A DNA stretch of 64,000 bases, from contig NZ_CP009048.1 in assembly GCF_000746525.1 (NCBI RefSeq), positions 4,467,501-4,531,500 on the forward strand, given 5' to 3'. Both the position numbers and the translations under genes were made by a program. The stretch comes from Pseudomonas alkylphenolica (GTDB lineage: Bacteria > Pseudomonadota > Gammaproteobacteria > Pseudomonadales > Pseudomonadaceae). This document shows positions 28,890-37,641 of the stretch, in pieces; the stretch's first letter is position 1, and each line of letters opens with the position of its first letter. The notes below the pieces were generated by a model. The model saw only the letters and a program-made list of their open reading frames with translations, was not told the DNA's origin and did not search any database.

Positions 28890-29629
28890 TTTTGAACTTC
28901 CTCGATCAGAGTTCCTTCAGCGCCGCCATGCACGATGTTCAGCAGGGCGCCGGGCTTGTTCATGTTGAAGACGCGCAACGGCATCTTGTGGTCGCGGCAC
29001 AGGCAGATTGCCGTCAGGTCCATTACGCCCAGCTTGCGATCCAGCACTTCATCGTAAGTCAGATGATCGAACTTCTCGGCATGTGGGTCTTTGAATGGAT
29101 CTGCAGTGTATACACCATCGACCTTGGTTGCCTTCAATACCACATCGGCATCGATTTCGATGGCGCGCAGGCAGGCGGCGGAGTCGGTGGTGAAGAACGG
29201 GTTGCCGGTACCGGCAGCGAAGATTACAACTTCTTTCGAGTTCAGGTGGCGCATGGCTTTGCGACGATCATAGTGATCGGTCACACCCACCATGGAGATG
29301 GCCGACATGACGATAGCGGTAATGTTTGCCCGCTCCAGCGCATCACGCATGGCCAGGGCATTCATCACCGTAGCCAGCATACCCATATGGTCGCCAGTGA
29401 CGCGATCCATGCCGGCTGCACTGAGCGCCGCGCCACGGAACAGGTTGCCACCACCGATCACCAAGCCTACCTGAACACCGATCCCGACCAGTTGGCCAAC
29501 TTCCAGTGCCATGCGATCCAGGACCTTTGGGTCGATCCCGAACTCTTCCGAGCCCATCAGGGCCTCGCCGCTAAGCTTGAGTAGAATGCGTTTATAGCGA
29601 GCTTGATAACCACTGCCCTGCTGAGCCAT
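28886..29629 (-). CDS. pyrH: uridylate kinase
   Basis: PyrH phosphorylates UMP to UDP as a hexamer of the amino acid kinase fold, normally activated by GTP and inhibited by UTP. The 247-residue protein has the N-terminal [11 protein letters not shown], the glycine-rich [10 protein letters not shown] and the [11 protein letters not shown] loop. It lies between tsf and frr, the near-universal order, and overlaps frr by 4 nt. PyrG, which uses the product pathway, is at 9028-10656. Confidence 0.97.
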   Translation of the reverse strand: MAQQGSGYQARYKRILLKLSGEALMGSEEFGIDPKVLDRMALEVGQLVGIGVQVGLVIGGGNLFRGAALSAAGMDRVTGDHMGMLATVMNALAMRDALERANITAIVMSAISMVGVTDHYDRRKAMRHLNSKEVVIFAAGTGNPFFTTDSAACLRAIEIDADVVLKATKVDGVYTADPFKDPHAEKFDHLTYDEVLDRKLGVMDLTAICLCRDHKMPLRVFNMNKPGALLNIVHGGAEGTLIEEVQK

Positions 29630-29754
29630 TGCGAATCTCTCCTGCGGCGTTTGTAAAAAATCTGGCGGACTGCTGTCAGTCTGCGCGTAACTCTAGTGTG
29701 GCGCAGCTACTGCGCCAGCGAGCAACGGTCTCGTAAACCGCCCCCGCTTTGACA

Positions 29755-29786
29755 AAGAGGCTGCGCGCGTGAGCGGGCAGCCTCTT
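29755..29786 (-). terminator. hairpin in the tsf-pyrH gap
   Basis: AAGAGGCTGC and GCAGCCTCTT form a 10-bp perfect stem with a 12-nt loop; on the minus strand TTTGTC follows. It is probably a partial terminator that lowers readthrough from tsf into pyrH. Confidence 0.6.
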
Positions 29787-29809
29787 CGGGGCGACAGAGT
29801 GAATCTGTC

Positions 29810-30673
29810 TTATTGCTTGGCAGCAGCCAGCTGAGCGGCAACTTCTTCAGCGAAGTTGTCAACTGGCTTCTCGATGCCTTCGCCTACTTTGAAGTAGGTG
29901 AAGGAAACGATTTCAGCGCCGGCTTTCTTGGCCAGTTCGCCGACCTTGATTTCCGGGTTCATGACGAACGCTTGCTCTACCAGGCTGGCTTCGGCCAGGA
30001 ACTTCTTGATACGACCGTCGATCATGTTGGCGACGATGTTCTCAGGCTTGCCCTTCATCTTCTCTTCGTTCAGCTGCATGAATACAGCCTTCTCGCGCTC
30101 GATTGCTTCAGCCGAGACTTCCGATGGATTCAGGAACTCTGGGTTGCTGGCAGCCACGTGCATGGCGATTTCTTTGGCCAGCTGGACGTCGCCGCCCTTC
30201 AGGACAACAGCAACACCGATCTTGTTACCGTGCAGGTAGGTACCGACAACGTCACCTTCAACGCGCACCAGGCGACGGATGTTGACGTTCTCACCAACCT
30301 TGGCAACCAGCGCTTCACGAGCTGCTTCGCGCGAAGCGATCAGCGGAGCGGCGTCGGTCAGTTTTTCAGCGAAAGCCTGTTCAACGCTTTCAGCGACGAA
30401 GTTCTTGAAGTCGTCTTGCAGGGCCAGGAAGTCGGTCTGCGAGTTCACTTCCAGCAGGACGGCGGACTTGTCGTCAGCCTTGATGGCGATGGCGCCTTCA
30501 GCAGCAACGTTGCCAGCTTTCTTGGCGGCCTTGATGGCGCCCGAAGCACGCATGTCGTCGATTGCTTTTTCGATGTCGCCGCCAGCCTTGGTCAAGGCTT
30601 TCTTGCAGTCCATCATGCCTTCGCCGGTACGCTCGCGCAGTTCTTTAACCAGCGCTGCAGTAATCTCTGCCAT
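29810..30673 (-). CDS. tsf: translation elongation factor Ts
   Basis: EF-Ts releases GDP from EF-Tu. The 287-residue protein has the N-terminal UBA-like domain (VKELRERTGEGMMDCKKAL) with the TGEGMMDCK signature, a core domain with the TDFLALQDDF contact motif near residue 80, and a C-terminal dimerisation part. It lies downstream of rpsB after a 181-nt gap that carries a strong terminator-like hairpin, so it is probably transcribed by partial readthrough. Confidence 0.98.
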   Translation of the reverse strand: MAEITAALVKELRERTGEGMMDCKKALTKAGGDIEKAIDDMRASGAIKAAKKAGNVAAEGAIAIKADDKSAVLLEVNSQTDFLALQDDFKNFVAESVEQAFAEKLTDAAPLIASREAAREALVAKVGENVNIRRLVRVEGDVVGTYLHGNKIGVAVVLKGGDVQLAKEIAMHVAASNPEFLNPSEVSAEAIEREKAVFMQLNEEKMKGKPENIVANMIDGRIKKFLAEASLVEQAFVMNPEIKVGELAKKAGAEIVSFTYFKVGEGIEKPVDNFAEEVAAQLAAAKQ

Positions 30674-30800
30674 TTCAAATTCCTCTTGGATAGGTTTTCA
30701 ACCATTCCACCCGATACTTGACGGGCGTTCAAATCTGTAAATCCAGTGCCAGCACTCATGCAGTTTGCAACGGCGATGCTGACAGGAGGATTTCAAGGTG

Positions 30801-30829
30801 GCAAAAAGGGGGCCTAGCCCCCTTTTTGC
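30801..30829 (-). terminator. rpsB-tsf intergenic terminator/attenuator
   Basis: A 13-bp perfect stem (GCAAAAAGGGGGC with GCCCCCTTTTTGC) and a 3-nt loop sit in the 181-nt gap between rpsB and tsf. The stem ends in five A-T pairs whose T arm serves as the U-tract on either strand. It probably sets the ratio of S2 to EF-Ts. Confidence 0.85.
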
Positions 30830-30854
30830 GTGCCGAGTAGACGCCAGGCGTCAA

Positions 30855-31589
30855 TTACTCAGCAGCTGGTGCTGCTTCTTCAGCGTAAACTTCGGTGCCG
30901 CCAGCAACGTTGTTGCGACCACGGATAACCGCGTCAGCCATCGAACCCATGTACAGCTGGATAGCGCGGATGGCGTCATCGTTGCCTGGGATGATGTAGT
31001 CAACGCCTTCTGGGCTGCTGTTGGTATCGACAACGCCGATGACCGGGATGCCCAGCTTGTTGGCTTCGGTGATAGCGATGCGCTCGTGGTCAACGTCGAT
31101 CACGAACAGGGCATCAGGCAGACCGCCCATGTCCTTGATGCCGCCCAGGCTGCGATCCAGTTTTTCCAGATCACGGGAGCGCATCAGGGCTTCTTTCTTG
31201 GTCAGCTTGGCGAAGGTGCCATCTTCGGCCTGGGTTTCCAGGTCGCGCAGACGCTTGATCGAAGCACGGATGGTTTTGTAGTTGGTCAGCATGCCGCCCA
31301 ACCAGCGGTGATCGACGTACGGCGAACCGCAACGTGCTGCTTCTTCAGCAACGATCTTGCCAGCGGAACGCTTGGTGCCGACGAACAGAATCTTGTTTTT
31401 GCCCTGGGCCAGACGCTCGACGAAAGTCAGTGCGTCATTGAACATTGGCAGGGTTTTTTCAAGGTTGATGATGTGAATCTTGTTGCGCGCGCCGAAAATG
31501 TACTTACCCATTTTCGGGTTCCAGTAACGGGTTTGGTGACCGAAGTGCACACCGGCCTTCAGCATATCGCGCATGTTGACTTGGGACAT
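30855..31589 (-). CDS. rpsB: 30S ribosomal protein S2
   Basis: S2 binds late in 30S assembly near S1. The 244-residue protein begins [27 protein letters not shown], the family start, and contains the S2 signature with [13 protein letters not shown] and GTNSSP-like [20 protein letters not shown]. The open frame extends 28 codons upstream to 31673 without support. A leader of about 130 nt precedes it; in E. coli the rpsB leader mediates autoregulation by S2. Confidence 0.98.
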   Translation of the reverse strand: MSQVNMRDMLKAGVHFGHQTRYWNPKMGKYIFGARNKIHIINLEKTLPMFNDALTFVERLAQGKNKILFVGTKRSAGKIVAEEAARCGSPYVDHRWLGGMLTNYKTIRASIKRLRDLETQAEDGTFAKLTKKEALMRSRDLEKLDRSLGGIKDMGGLPDALFVIDVDHERIAITEANKLGIPVIGVVDTNSSPEGVDYIIPGNDDAIRAIQLYMGSMADAVIRGRNNVAGGTEVYAEEAAPAAE

Positions 31590-32019
31590 GATAGTTCCTT
31601 GATAAGTCGGGTTGGGCCTCCACGTATCCCAATGACCAACCCAGGATCCGTAGATCGAAGGCACCCAGGTCATCGTGTCGACACGTGTGTGGGTTTAAGC
31701 TCTCGGGGCTATCCCCGCAAAGCGGCGCATTTTATATCACACTAGCGCGCTAAACGGAACCCGAAATAGCATCGGTGGGAGCGGGCTTGCCCCGCGATTG
31801 CGTTTTTCCAGGCAAATCGCATCGCGAGGCAAGCTCGCTCCCACCGGACCGAGCAGCATTTCGTCCGTCACAGGCTTTTGCACCGCGACGCTAATCGCGC
31901 CAGAATGCCTCTATATAAAGGCTGTATCACAGCCATAGCCGCCTTAGCGGGCGCCGCTCTGGTAGAATCCGGCCTTTCCTCAGAATATTTGCGCATCCAT
32001 GCGCCGTAGAGAGCCTGCA
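31590..32019. other. divergent intergenic region rpsB-map (430 nt)
   Basis: No gene is visible. On the minus strand a -10-like TATAAAAT (31729-31736) followed by a GC-rich stretch precedes the rpsB leader. That leader contains a hairpin near its likely 5' end (CGGGG at 31704-31708 with CCCCG at 31713-31717) and a 12-bp palindrome CGTGTCGACACG (31674-31685). A REP pair lies at 31774-31848. On the plus strand TAGAAT at 31963-31968 is a possible -10 for map. Confidence 0.55.
31774..31848. repeat. REP pair (REPIN) with one variant arm, rpsB-map gap
   Basis: The left arm is the canonical hairpin (GTGGGAGCGGGCTTGCCCCG). The right arm is the variant GCGAGGCAAGCTCGCTCCCA. It lies upstream of both divergent genes, an unusual site for REP elements, which mostly follow genes. 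Confidence 0.9.
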
Positions 32020-32802
32020 ATGACAGTCACCATCAAAACCGCCGAAGACATCGAAAAGATGCGCATCGCCGGCCGCCTGGCCGCCGAAGTCCTGGAGATG
32101 ATCGAAGAGCACGTCAAGCCCGGCGTCACCACCGAAGAGCTCGACCGCCTGTGCCACGACTATATCGTCAACGTCCAGAAGGCGATCCCGGCACCGCTCA
32201 ACTACAAGGGTTTTCCCAAGTCGATCTGCACGTCGGTCAACCATGTGGTCTGCCACGGCATCCCGGGCGACAAGCCGCTCAAGGATGGCGACACCCTGAA
32301 CATCGACGTAACCGTCATCAAGGACGGCTACCACGGCGACACCAGCCGCATGTTCCACGTCGGCAATGTACCGGTGTGGGCCGAGCGTCTGTCCCAAGTC
32401 ACCCAGGAATGCATGTACAAGGCCATCGAACTGGTCAAGCCGGGCTGCCGCCTGGGCGACATCGGTGAAGTGATCCAGAAGCACGCAGAAAAGAATGGTT
32501 TCTCGGTGGTCCGCGAATTCTGCGGTCATGGCATCGGCAAAGTGTTCCACGAAGAGCCGCAGATCCTGCACTACGGCCGTGCTGGCACTGGCATGGAGCT
32601 CAAGGAAGGCATGACCTTCACCATCGAGCCGATGATCAACCAGGGCCGTGCCGACACCAAAGTGCTGGGCGACGGCTGGACCGCCATTACCAAGGACCGC
32701 AAGCTCTCGGCGCAGTGGGAACACACCCTGGTGGTGACCGCGACCGGCTACGAGATCTTCACCCTGCGTAAAGACGACACCATTCCCCGTATGTCAGCCT
32801 GA
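32020..32802 (+). CDS. map: type I methionine aminopeptidase
   Basis: Map removes the N-terminal methionine from nascent proteins whose second residue is small. The 260-residue pita-bread fold shows the metal ligands: two Asp in NIDVTVIKDGYHGDTSRMF, His in GHGIGKVFHEEP, and Glu in TIEPMI and QWEHTLVV. The ATG at 32020 (MTVTIKTAEDIEKMR) gives the normal start with GAGAG upstream; the frame opens seven codons earlier. It is divergent from rpsB and 21 nt upstream of glnD. Confidence 0.97.
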   Translation: MTVTIKTAEDIEKMRIAGRLAAEVLEMIEEHVKPGVTTEELDRLCHDYIVNVQKAIPAPLNYKGFPKSICTSVNHVVCHGIPGDKPLKDGDTLNIDVTVIKDGYHGDTSRMFHVGNVPVWAERLSQVTQECMYKAIELVKPGCRLGDIGEVIQKHAEKNGFSVVREFCGHGIGKVFHEEPQILHYGRAGTGMELKEGMTFTIEPMINQGRADTKVLGDGWTAITKDRKLSAQWEHTLVVTATGYEIFTLRKDDTIPRMSA

Positions 32803-32823
32803 TTCACACAGGAAAGTGACTCG

Positions 32824-35523
32824 ATGCCCCAGGTGGATCCCGAGCTGTTCGACCGCGGCCAGTTCCAGGCGGAACGGGCCCTCAAGGCCAGCCCTATCGC
32901 GGCCTTCAAGAAGGCCATCCGCCAGGCTGGCGAAGTGCTCGACAAGCGTTTTCGCGACGGCCGCGAGATCCGCCGGCTGATCGAGGACCGCGCCTGGTTC
33001 GTCGATAACATCCTGCAACAGGCCTGGAAGCAGTTCGACTGGAGCGATGAAGCCGATATCGCTCTGGTGGCGACCGGCGGCTATGGCCGGGGCGAGTTGC
33101 ACCCCTACTCCGACATCGACCTGCTGATCCTGCTCGACAGCGCCGATCACGAAGTGTTTCGCGACTCGATCGAACGCTTCCTGACCCTGCTCTGGGACAT
33201 CGGCCTGGAAGTGGGCCAGAGCGTGCGTTCGATCGATGAGTGCGCCGAACAGGCGCGCGCCGACCTGACGGTAGTCACCAACCTGATGGAAAGCCGCACC
33301 ATTGCCGGCCCCGAGCGCCTGCGCCAGCGCATGCTGGAGGTCACCAGCACCGATCACATGTGGCCGAGCAAGGAATTCTTCCTGGCCAAACGCGCCGAGC
33401 AAAAGGCCCGGCACCACAAGTACAACGACACCGAATACAACCTCGAGCCCAACGTCAAAGGCTCACCCGGCGGCCTGCGCGACATCCAGACGGTACTGTG
33501 GATCGCCCGTCGCCAGTACGGCACCCTAAACCTGCATGCCCTGGCGGGCGAAGGCTTCCTGCTGGAGAGTGAAAACGCCCTGCTGGCCTCCTCTCAGGAA
33601 TTCCTGTGGAAGGTCCGCTATGCCCTGCACATGCTCGCCGGCCGCGCCGAAGACCGCCTGCTGTTCGATCATCAGCGCAGTATTGCCGCCCTGCTCGGCT
33701 TCAGCGACGACAACCCCAAGCGGGCCATCGAACAGTTCATGCAGCAGTACTACCGGGTTGTGATGAGCATCGCCGAGCTCAGCGACCTGATCATCCAGCA
33801 CTTCGAAGAAATCATTCTCGACGACGACAGCGGCAGCACCCAGCCGCTCAATGCGCGCTTCCAGCTGCATGACGGCTACATCGAGGCGGTACGCACGAAC
33901 GTCTTCAAGCGCACCCCGTTCGCCATGCTGGAAATCTTCGTATTGATGGCCCAGCACCCGGAAGTCAAAGGTGTGCGCGCCGACACCATTCGCCTGCTGC
34001 GTGAACACCGGCACCTGATCGACGACGATTTTCGCAACGATATCCGCAACACCAGCCTGTTTATCGAGCTGTTCAAGTGTGAAATCGGTATCCATCGCAA
34101 CCTGCGGCGCATGAACCGCTATGGCATCCTCGGCCGCTACCTGCCGGAATTCGGCCTGATTATCGGGCAGATGCAACACGACCTGTTTCACATCTACACC
34201 GTCGATGCCCACACCCTGAATCTGATCAAGCACCTGCGCAAACTGCAATACACCCCGGTGTCGGAGAAATTCCCGCTGGCCAGCAAGCTCATGGGCCGCC
34301 TGCCCAAGCCCGAGCTGATCTACCTGGCCGGCCTGTATCACGACATCGGCAAAGGCCGTCAGGGCGACCACTCGGAGCTCGGCGCCGTGGATGCCCAGGC
34401 ATTTTGCCTGCGTCACCAGCTGCCAACCTGGGACAGCCGCCTGGTTGTCTGGCTGGTACAGAATCACCTGGTGATGTCGACCACTGCCCAGCGCAAGGAC
34501 CTTTCCGACCCGCAGGTGATCCACGACTTCGCCCAGCAGATGGGCGACGAGACCCGCCTGGACTACCTCTACGTTCTGACCGTGGCCGATATCAACGCCA
34601 CCAATCCGAGCCTGTGGAACTCCTGGCGCGCCAGCCTGTTGCGCCAGCTCTACACCGAAACCAAGCGCGCCCTGCGCCGCGGCCTGGAAAACCCGCTGGA
34701 CCGCGAAGAGCAGATCCGCCAGACCCAGGGCGCGGCACTGGACATCCTGATCCGCGAAGGCACCGACCCGGACGACGTCGAGCAACTCTGGGCGCAACTG
34801 GGTGACGACTACTTTCTGCGCCACACCGCCGCCGACGTGGCCTGGCACAGCGATGCGATCCTCCAGCAGCCGGCCGATGGCGGCCCGCTGGTGCTGATCA
34901 AGGAAACCACCCAGCGCGAATTCGAAGGCGGCACGCAAATCTTCATCTATGCGCCTGACCAGCACGACTTCTTCGCGGTGACCGTGGCAGCCATGGACCA
35001 GCTCAACCTGAACATCCATGACGCGCGAATCATCACCTCCAGCAGCCAGTTCACCCTCGACACCTATATCGTGCTCGATAACGACGGCGGCTCGATCGGC
35101 GACAACCCGCAACGGGTCAAAGAGATCCGTGACGGCCTGACTGACGCCCTGCGCAACCCGGACGATTACCCGACCATCATCAAACGCCGGGTGCCGCGCC
35201 AGCTCAAGCACTTCACCTTTGCCCCGCAGGTGACCATCCACAACGACGCCCAGAGACCGGTAACCATCCTCGAACTCAGTGCTCCCGACCGCCCGGGCCT
35301 GCTGGCGCGGATCGGCAAGATCTTCCTGGAGTTCGACCTGTCGCTGCAAAATGCCAAGATTGCCACCCTCGGCGAGCGGGTCGAAGACGTGTTCTTCATC
35401 ACCGATGCCGACAACCAACCGCTGTCCGACCCACAGCTGTGCAGCCGCCTGCAGGATGCCATCGTCGAGCAATTGCGCGTCGACCAGGCCGCTGCGACAA
35501 CCGTTTCCCGCCTGACCATTTAA
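32824..35523 (+). CDS. glnD: bifunctional uridylyltransferase/uridylyl-removing enzyme GlnD
   Basis: GlnD senses glutamine and adds or removes UMP on PII proteins, setting nitrogen regulation. The 899-residue protein has a nucleotidyltransferase domain with the [19 protein letters not shown] motif near residue 85. A PII-uridylyl domain, an HD hydrolase domain ([14 protein letters not shown] near 510) and two C-terminal ACT domains follow (from about 705 and 815, the latter starting [17 protein letters not shown]). It lies between map and dapC, as in other Pseudomonas. Confidence 0.98.
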   Translation: MPQVDPELFDRGQFQAERALKASPIAAFKKAIRQAGEVLDKRFRDGREIRRLIEDRAWFVDNILQQAWKQFDWSDEADIALVATGGYGRGELHPYSDIDLLILLDSADHEVFRDSIERFLTLLWDIGLEVGQSVRSIDECAEQARADLTVVTNLMESRTIAGPERLRQRMLEVTSTDHMWPSKEFFLAKRAEQKARHHKYNDTEYNLEPNVKGSPGGLRDIQTVLWIARRQYGTLNLHALAGEGFLLESENALLASSQEFLWKVRYALHMLAGRAEDRLLFDHQRSIAALLGFSDDNPKRAIEQFMQQYYRVVMSIAELSDLIIQHFEEIILDDDSGSTQPLNARFQLHDGYIEAVRTNVFKRTPFAMLEIFVLMAQHPEVKGVRADTIRLLREHRHLIDDDFRNDIRNTSLFIELFKCEIGIHRNLRRMNRYGILGRYLPEFGLIIGQMQHDLFHIYTVDAHTLNLIKHLRKLQYTPVSEKFPLASKLMGRLPKPELIYLAGLYHDIGKGRQGDHSELGAVDAQAFCLRHQLPTWDSRLVVWLVQNHLVMSTTAQRKDLSDPQVIHDFAQQMGDETRLDYLYVLTVADINATNPSLWNSWRASLLRQLYTETKRALRRGLENPLDREEQIRQTQGAALDILIREGTDPDDVEQLWAQLGDDYFLRHTAADVAWHSDAILQQPADGGPLVLIKETTQREFEGGTQIFIYAPDQHDFFAVTVAAMDQLNLNIHDARIITSSSQFTLDTYIVLDNDGGSIGDNPQRVKEIRDGLTDALRNPDDYPTIIKRRVPRQLKHFTFAPQVTIHNDAQRPVTILELSAPDRPGLLARIGKIFLEFDLSLQNAKIATLGERVEDVFFITDADNQPLSDPQLCSRLQDAIVEQLRVDQAAATTVSRLTI

Positions 35524-35545
35524 CGTTTGACGAGACCCAGCGCCG

Positions 35546-36742
35546 ATGAACACCGATTTGCTTCAGCTTCAGCCCTACCCGTTCGAGAAACTTCGCGCCT
35601 TGCTCGGCAGCGTCCAGCCTGCCGCCGACAAACGCGCCATTGCCCTGTCGATCGGTGAGCCCAAGCATGAATCGCCGGCGTTCGTCGCCAAGGCCCTGGC
35701 CGACAACCTCCAGCAGATGGCCGTGTATCCGACCACCGTTGGCCTGCCGATCCTGCGTCAAGCCATCACCCGCTGGTGCGAACGTCGTTTTGGCGTGCCA
35801 AGTGGCTGGCTGGATGCCGACAAACACGTACTGCCGGTCAATGGCACCCGTGAAGCACTGTTCGCCTTCACCCAGGCCGTGGTCAACCGTAGCGCCGACG
35901 GCCTGGTCATCAGCCCCAACCCGTTCTACCAGATCTATGAAGGCGCAGCCCTGCTGGCCGGTGCCACCCCGCACTACCTGCCGTGCCTGGACAGCAACGG
36001 CTTCAATCCGGACTTCGACGCCGTCTCGGCCGAGACCTGGAAACGTTGCCAGATCCTGTTCATCTGCTCCCCGGGCAACCCCACCGGCGCGCTGGTGCCG
36101 ATGGAAACCCTGAAAAAGCTCATTGCCCTGGCTGACCAATACGATTTCGTGATTGCAGCCGACGAGTGCTACAGCGAACTCTACTTCGACGAGCAAAGCC
36201 CGCCACCGGGCCTGCTCAGCGCCTGTGTCGAGCTGGGTCGCAGCGACTTCAAGCGTTGCGTGGTGTTCCATAGCCTGTCCAAACGCTCCAACCTGCCAGG
36301 CCTGCGTTCGGGCTTCGTCGCCGGTGATGCTGAAATCATCAAGCCGTTCCTGCTCTATCGTACCTACCACGGCTGCGCCATGCCGGTGCAGACCCAACTG
36401 GCGAGCATTGCCGCCTGGAACGACGAAGAACACGTGCTGGCCAACCGTGACCTGTACCGTGAGAAATTCGATGCCGTGCTGGAGATTCTGGCGCCGGTGC
36501 TTGATGTACAGCGTCCAGACGGCGGTTTCTACCTGTGGGCCAAGGTGCCCGGCGATGACGCCGAGTTCTGCCGCGGCCTGTTTGAAGCCCAACATGTAAC
36601 CGTAGTGCCGGGCTCGTACCTGTCCCGCGAAGTGGATGGCGTCAACCCAGGCGCAGGCCGGGTGCGCATGGCGCTGGTTGCACCGCTGGCCGAGTGCATC
36701 GAGGCGGCCGAACGGATTCGCACGTTCCTGCAGAACCGCTGA
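35546..36742 (+). CDS. dapC: succinyldiaminopimelate transaminase
   Basis: DapC makes N-succinyl-L,L-diaminopimelate from the 6-oxo compound using glutamate, in lysine and peptidoglycan synthesis. The 398-residue PLP enzyme of class I/II aminotransferase fold has the PLP lysine in HSLSKRSNLPGLRSGF, the CSPGNPTGA motif and the C-terminal arginine in GAGRVRMALV. It is 22 nt downstream of glnD. The steps before and after, dapD and dapE, are also in this window, at 39924 and 46483. Confidence 0.95.
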   Translation: MNTDLLQLQPYPFEKLRALLGSVQPAADKRAIALSIGEPKHESPAFVAKALADNLQQMAVYPTTVGLPILRQAITRWCERRFGVPSGWLDADKHVLPVNGTREALFAFTQAVVNRSADGLVISPNPFYQIYEGAALLAGATPHYLPCLDSNGFNPDFDAVSAETWKRCQILFICSPGNPTGALVPMETLKKLIALADQYDFVIAADECYSELYFDEQSPPPGLLSACVELGRSDFKRCVVFHSLSKRSNLPGLRSGFVAGDAEIIKPFLLYRTYHGCAMPVQTQLASIAAWNDEEHVLANRDLYREKFDAVLEILAPVLDVQRPDGGFYLWAKVPGDDAEFCRGLFEAQHVTVVPGSYLSREVDGVNPGAGRVRMALVAPLAECIEAAERIRTFLQNR

Positions 36743-36752
36743 TGCTTGCCAA

Positions 36753-36788
36753 GCCAGGCCTGCCGCCAGCAAATGGCGAAGGCCTGGC
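36753..36788 (+). other. nested hairpin after dapC
   Basis: An outer 8-bp stem (GCCAGGCC/GGCCTGGC) encloses an inner 5-bp stem (CGCCA/TGGCG) with a GCAAA loop, starting 10 nt after the dapC stop. No T-run follows. It marks the border between core and accessory sequence and may act in 3'-end formation. Confidence 0.5.
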
Positions 36789-36901
36789 TAGTTCACAGCA
36801 AATGCTCAATGGGCCAACGCCAAGCCATGAGCATTATGTACCACTCCAAAGATTGCACTCACTCGCACAATGGCACCTCCCAATACCGAATGGTGCCAAC
36901 A

Positions 36902-37594
36902 ATGAACGACGACCTCATTAAACAGCTCGAAACACAAATCAAACAGGCACAACCAAAGCCTAAATTATGGACACCAGGTCAGACACTGCGTATTTCCTTC
37001 GTCAACATACGAGGAGATGTGTCGAAGAAGGCGATCTATGACATAGCCTGTGAATGGCTGAAATACGCCTACCTGCACTTTGAGCTTGTCGATGACAAAG
37101 ATGCTTCAGCAGAAATTCGCATCAACGCCTTTGAAGAAGGCTATGAATATTCTGAGGCTGATTGGGATGACGAGGATTCCAACGACATCGATTCAAACAT
37201 GACCATTTCTTGGGTCCCCGATGACCCCAACTCCGCGGCTGATATTCTTCGCCAAACCGGTTCGATTCTGGGCATGGAAATTGCCCAATTCCATCCTGAC
37301 GCTACCATTCCTTGAAACTTCGATTACATACGGAAAAACTACCGAGAAGACCTAGACGAACAGCAAAATCTGCAACTATCCGACGACGACATTGATTATT
37401 TAATACGTATAAAACTTACATCAATGTCCAATGAGGTGCAGGTAGCCCTAGGTTATGACGAACAGTCGATCATGCACGATCCACTCTACACGGAATTTAC
37501 GGTCGCTGGCTGGAAGACCGAACCCGATACCACGTTGAGTGAAAAGGACAAACAGTTCATGGCTTTGGTTTATCCTGGCCGCAGTGAAGCCTGA
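36902..37594 (+). pseudogene. metzincin (M12A astacin-like) protease homologue, stop-interrupted and lacking the zinc site
   Basis: The frame reads 137 codons, a TGA at 37313-37315, then 92 more codons in the same frame to the stop at 37592-37594. The start of the domain (PGQTLRISFVN), a Met-turn (SIMHDPLY, 37466 on) and the tail (LSEKDKQFMALVYP) resemble bacterial M12A-type metalloproteases as I know the family. Where HExxHxxGxxH should be (37250-37282) the sequence is RQTGSILGMEI: only the Gly is kept and all zinc and catalytic residues are gone. The premature stop falls where family members have Trp after IP, which one G-to-A change (TGG to TGA) explains. G+C is low (25 of 60 at 37321-37380; 21 of 60 at 37381-37440). 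The start is uncertain; in-frame ATGs at 36746 and 36836 also exist. Confidence 0.72.
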
Positions 37595-37602
37595 GTCAAT
37601 CA

Positions 37603-37629
37603 GGGTCGATGGCTTCCAGCCATCGACCC
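37603..37629. terminator. hairpin between convergent pseudogene and antiporter
   Basis: A 12-bp perfect stem (GGGTCGATGGCT/AGCCATCGACCC) with a 3-nt loop lies 9 nt after the pseudogene and 13 nt before the antiporter 3' end. Placement between convergent genes suggests a bidirectional terminator, although no long T-run is present. Confidence 0.65.
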
Positions 37630-37641
37630 CAGGAAAACTTG

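Noticed and set aside
37313..37360. TGA in the metzincin-like gene as a selenocysteine codon
   Set aside because: No SECIS-like hairpin follows within the next 50 nt, which is AT-rich and unstructured by eye, and the family has Trp rather than Cys at this position.
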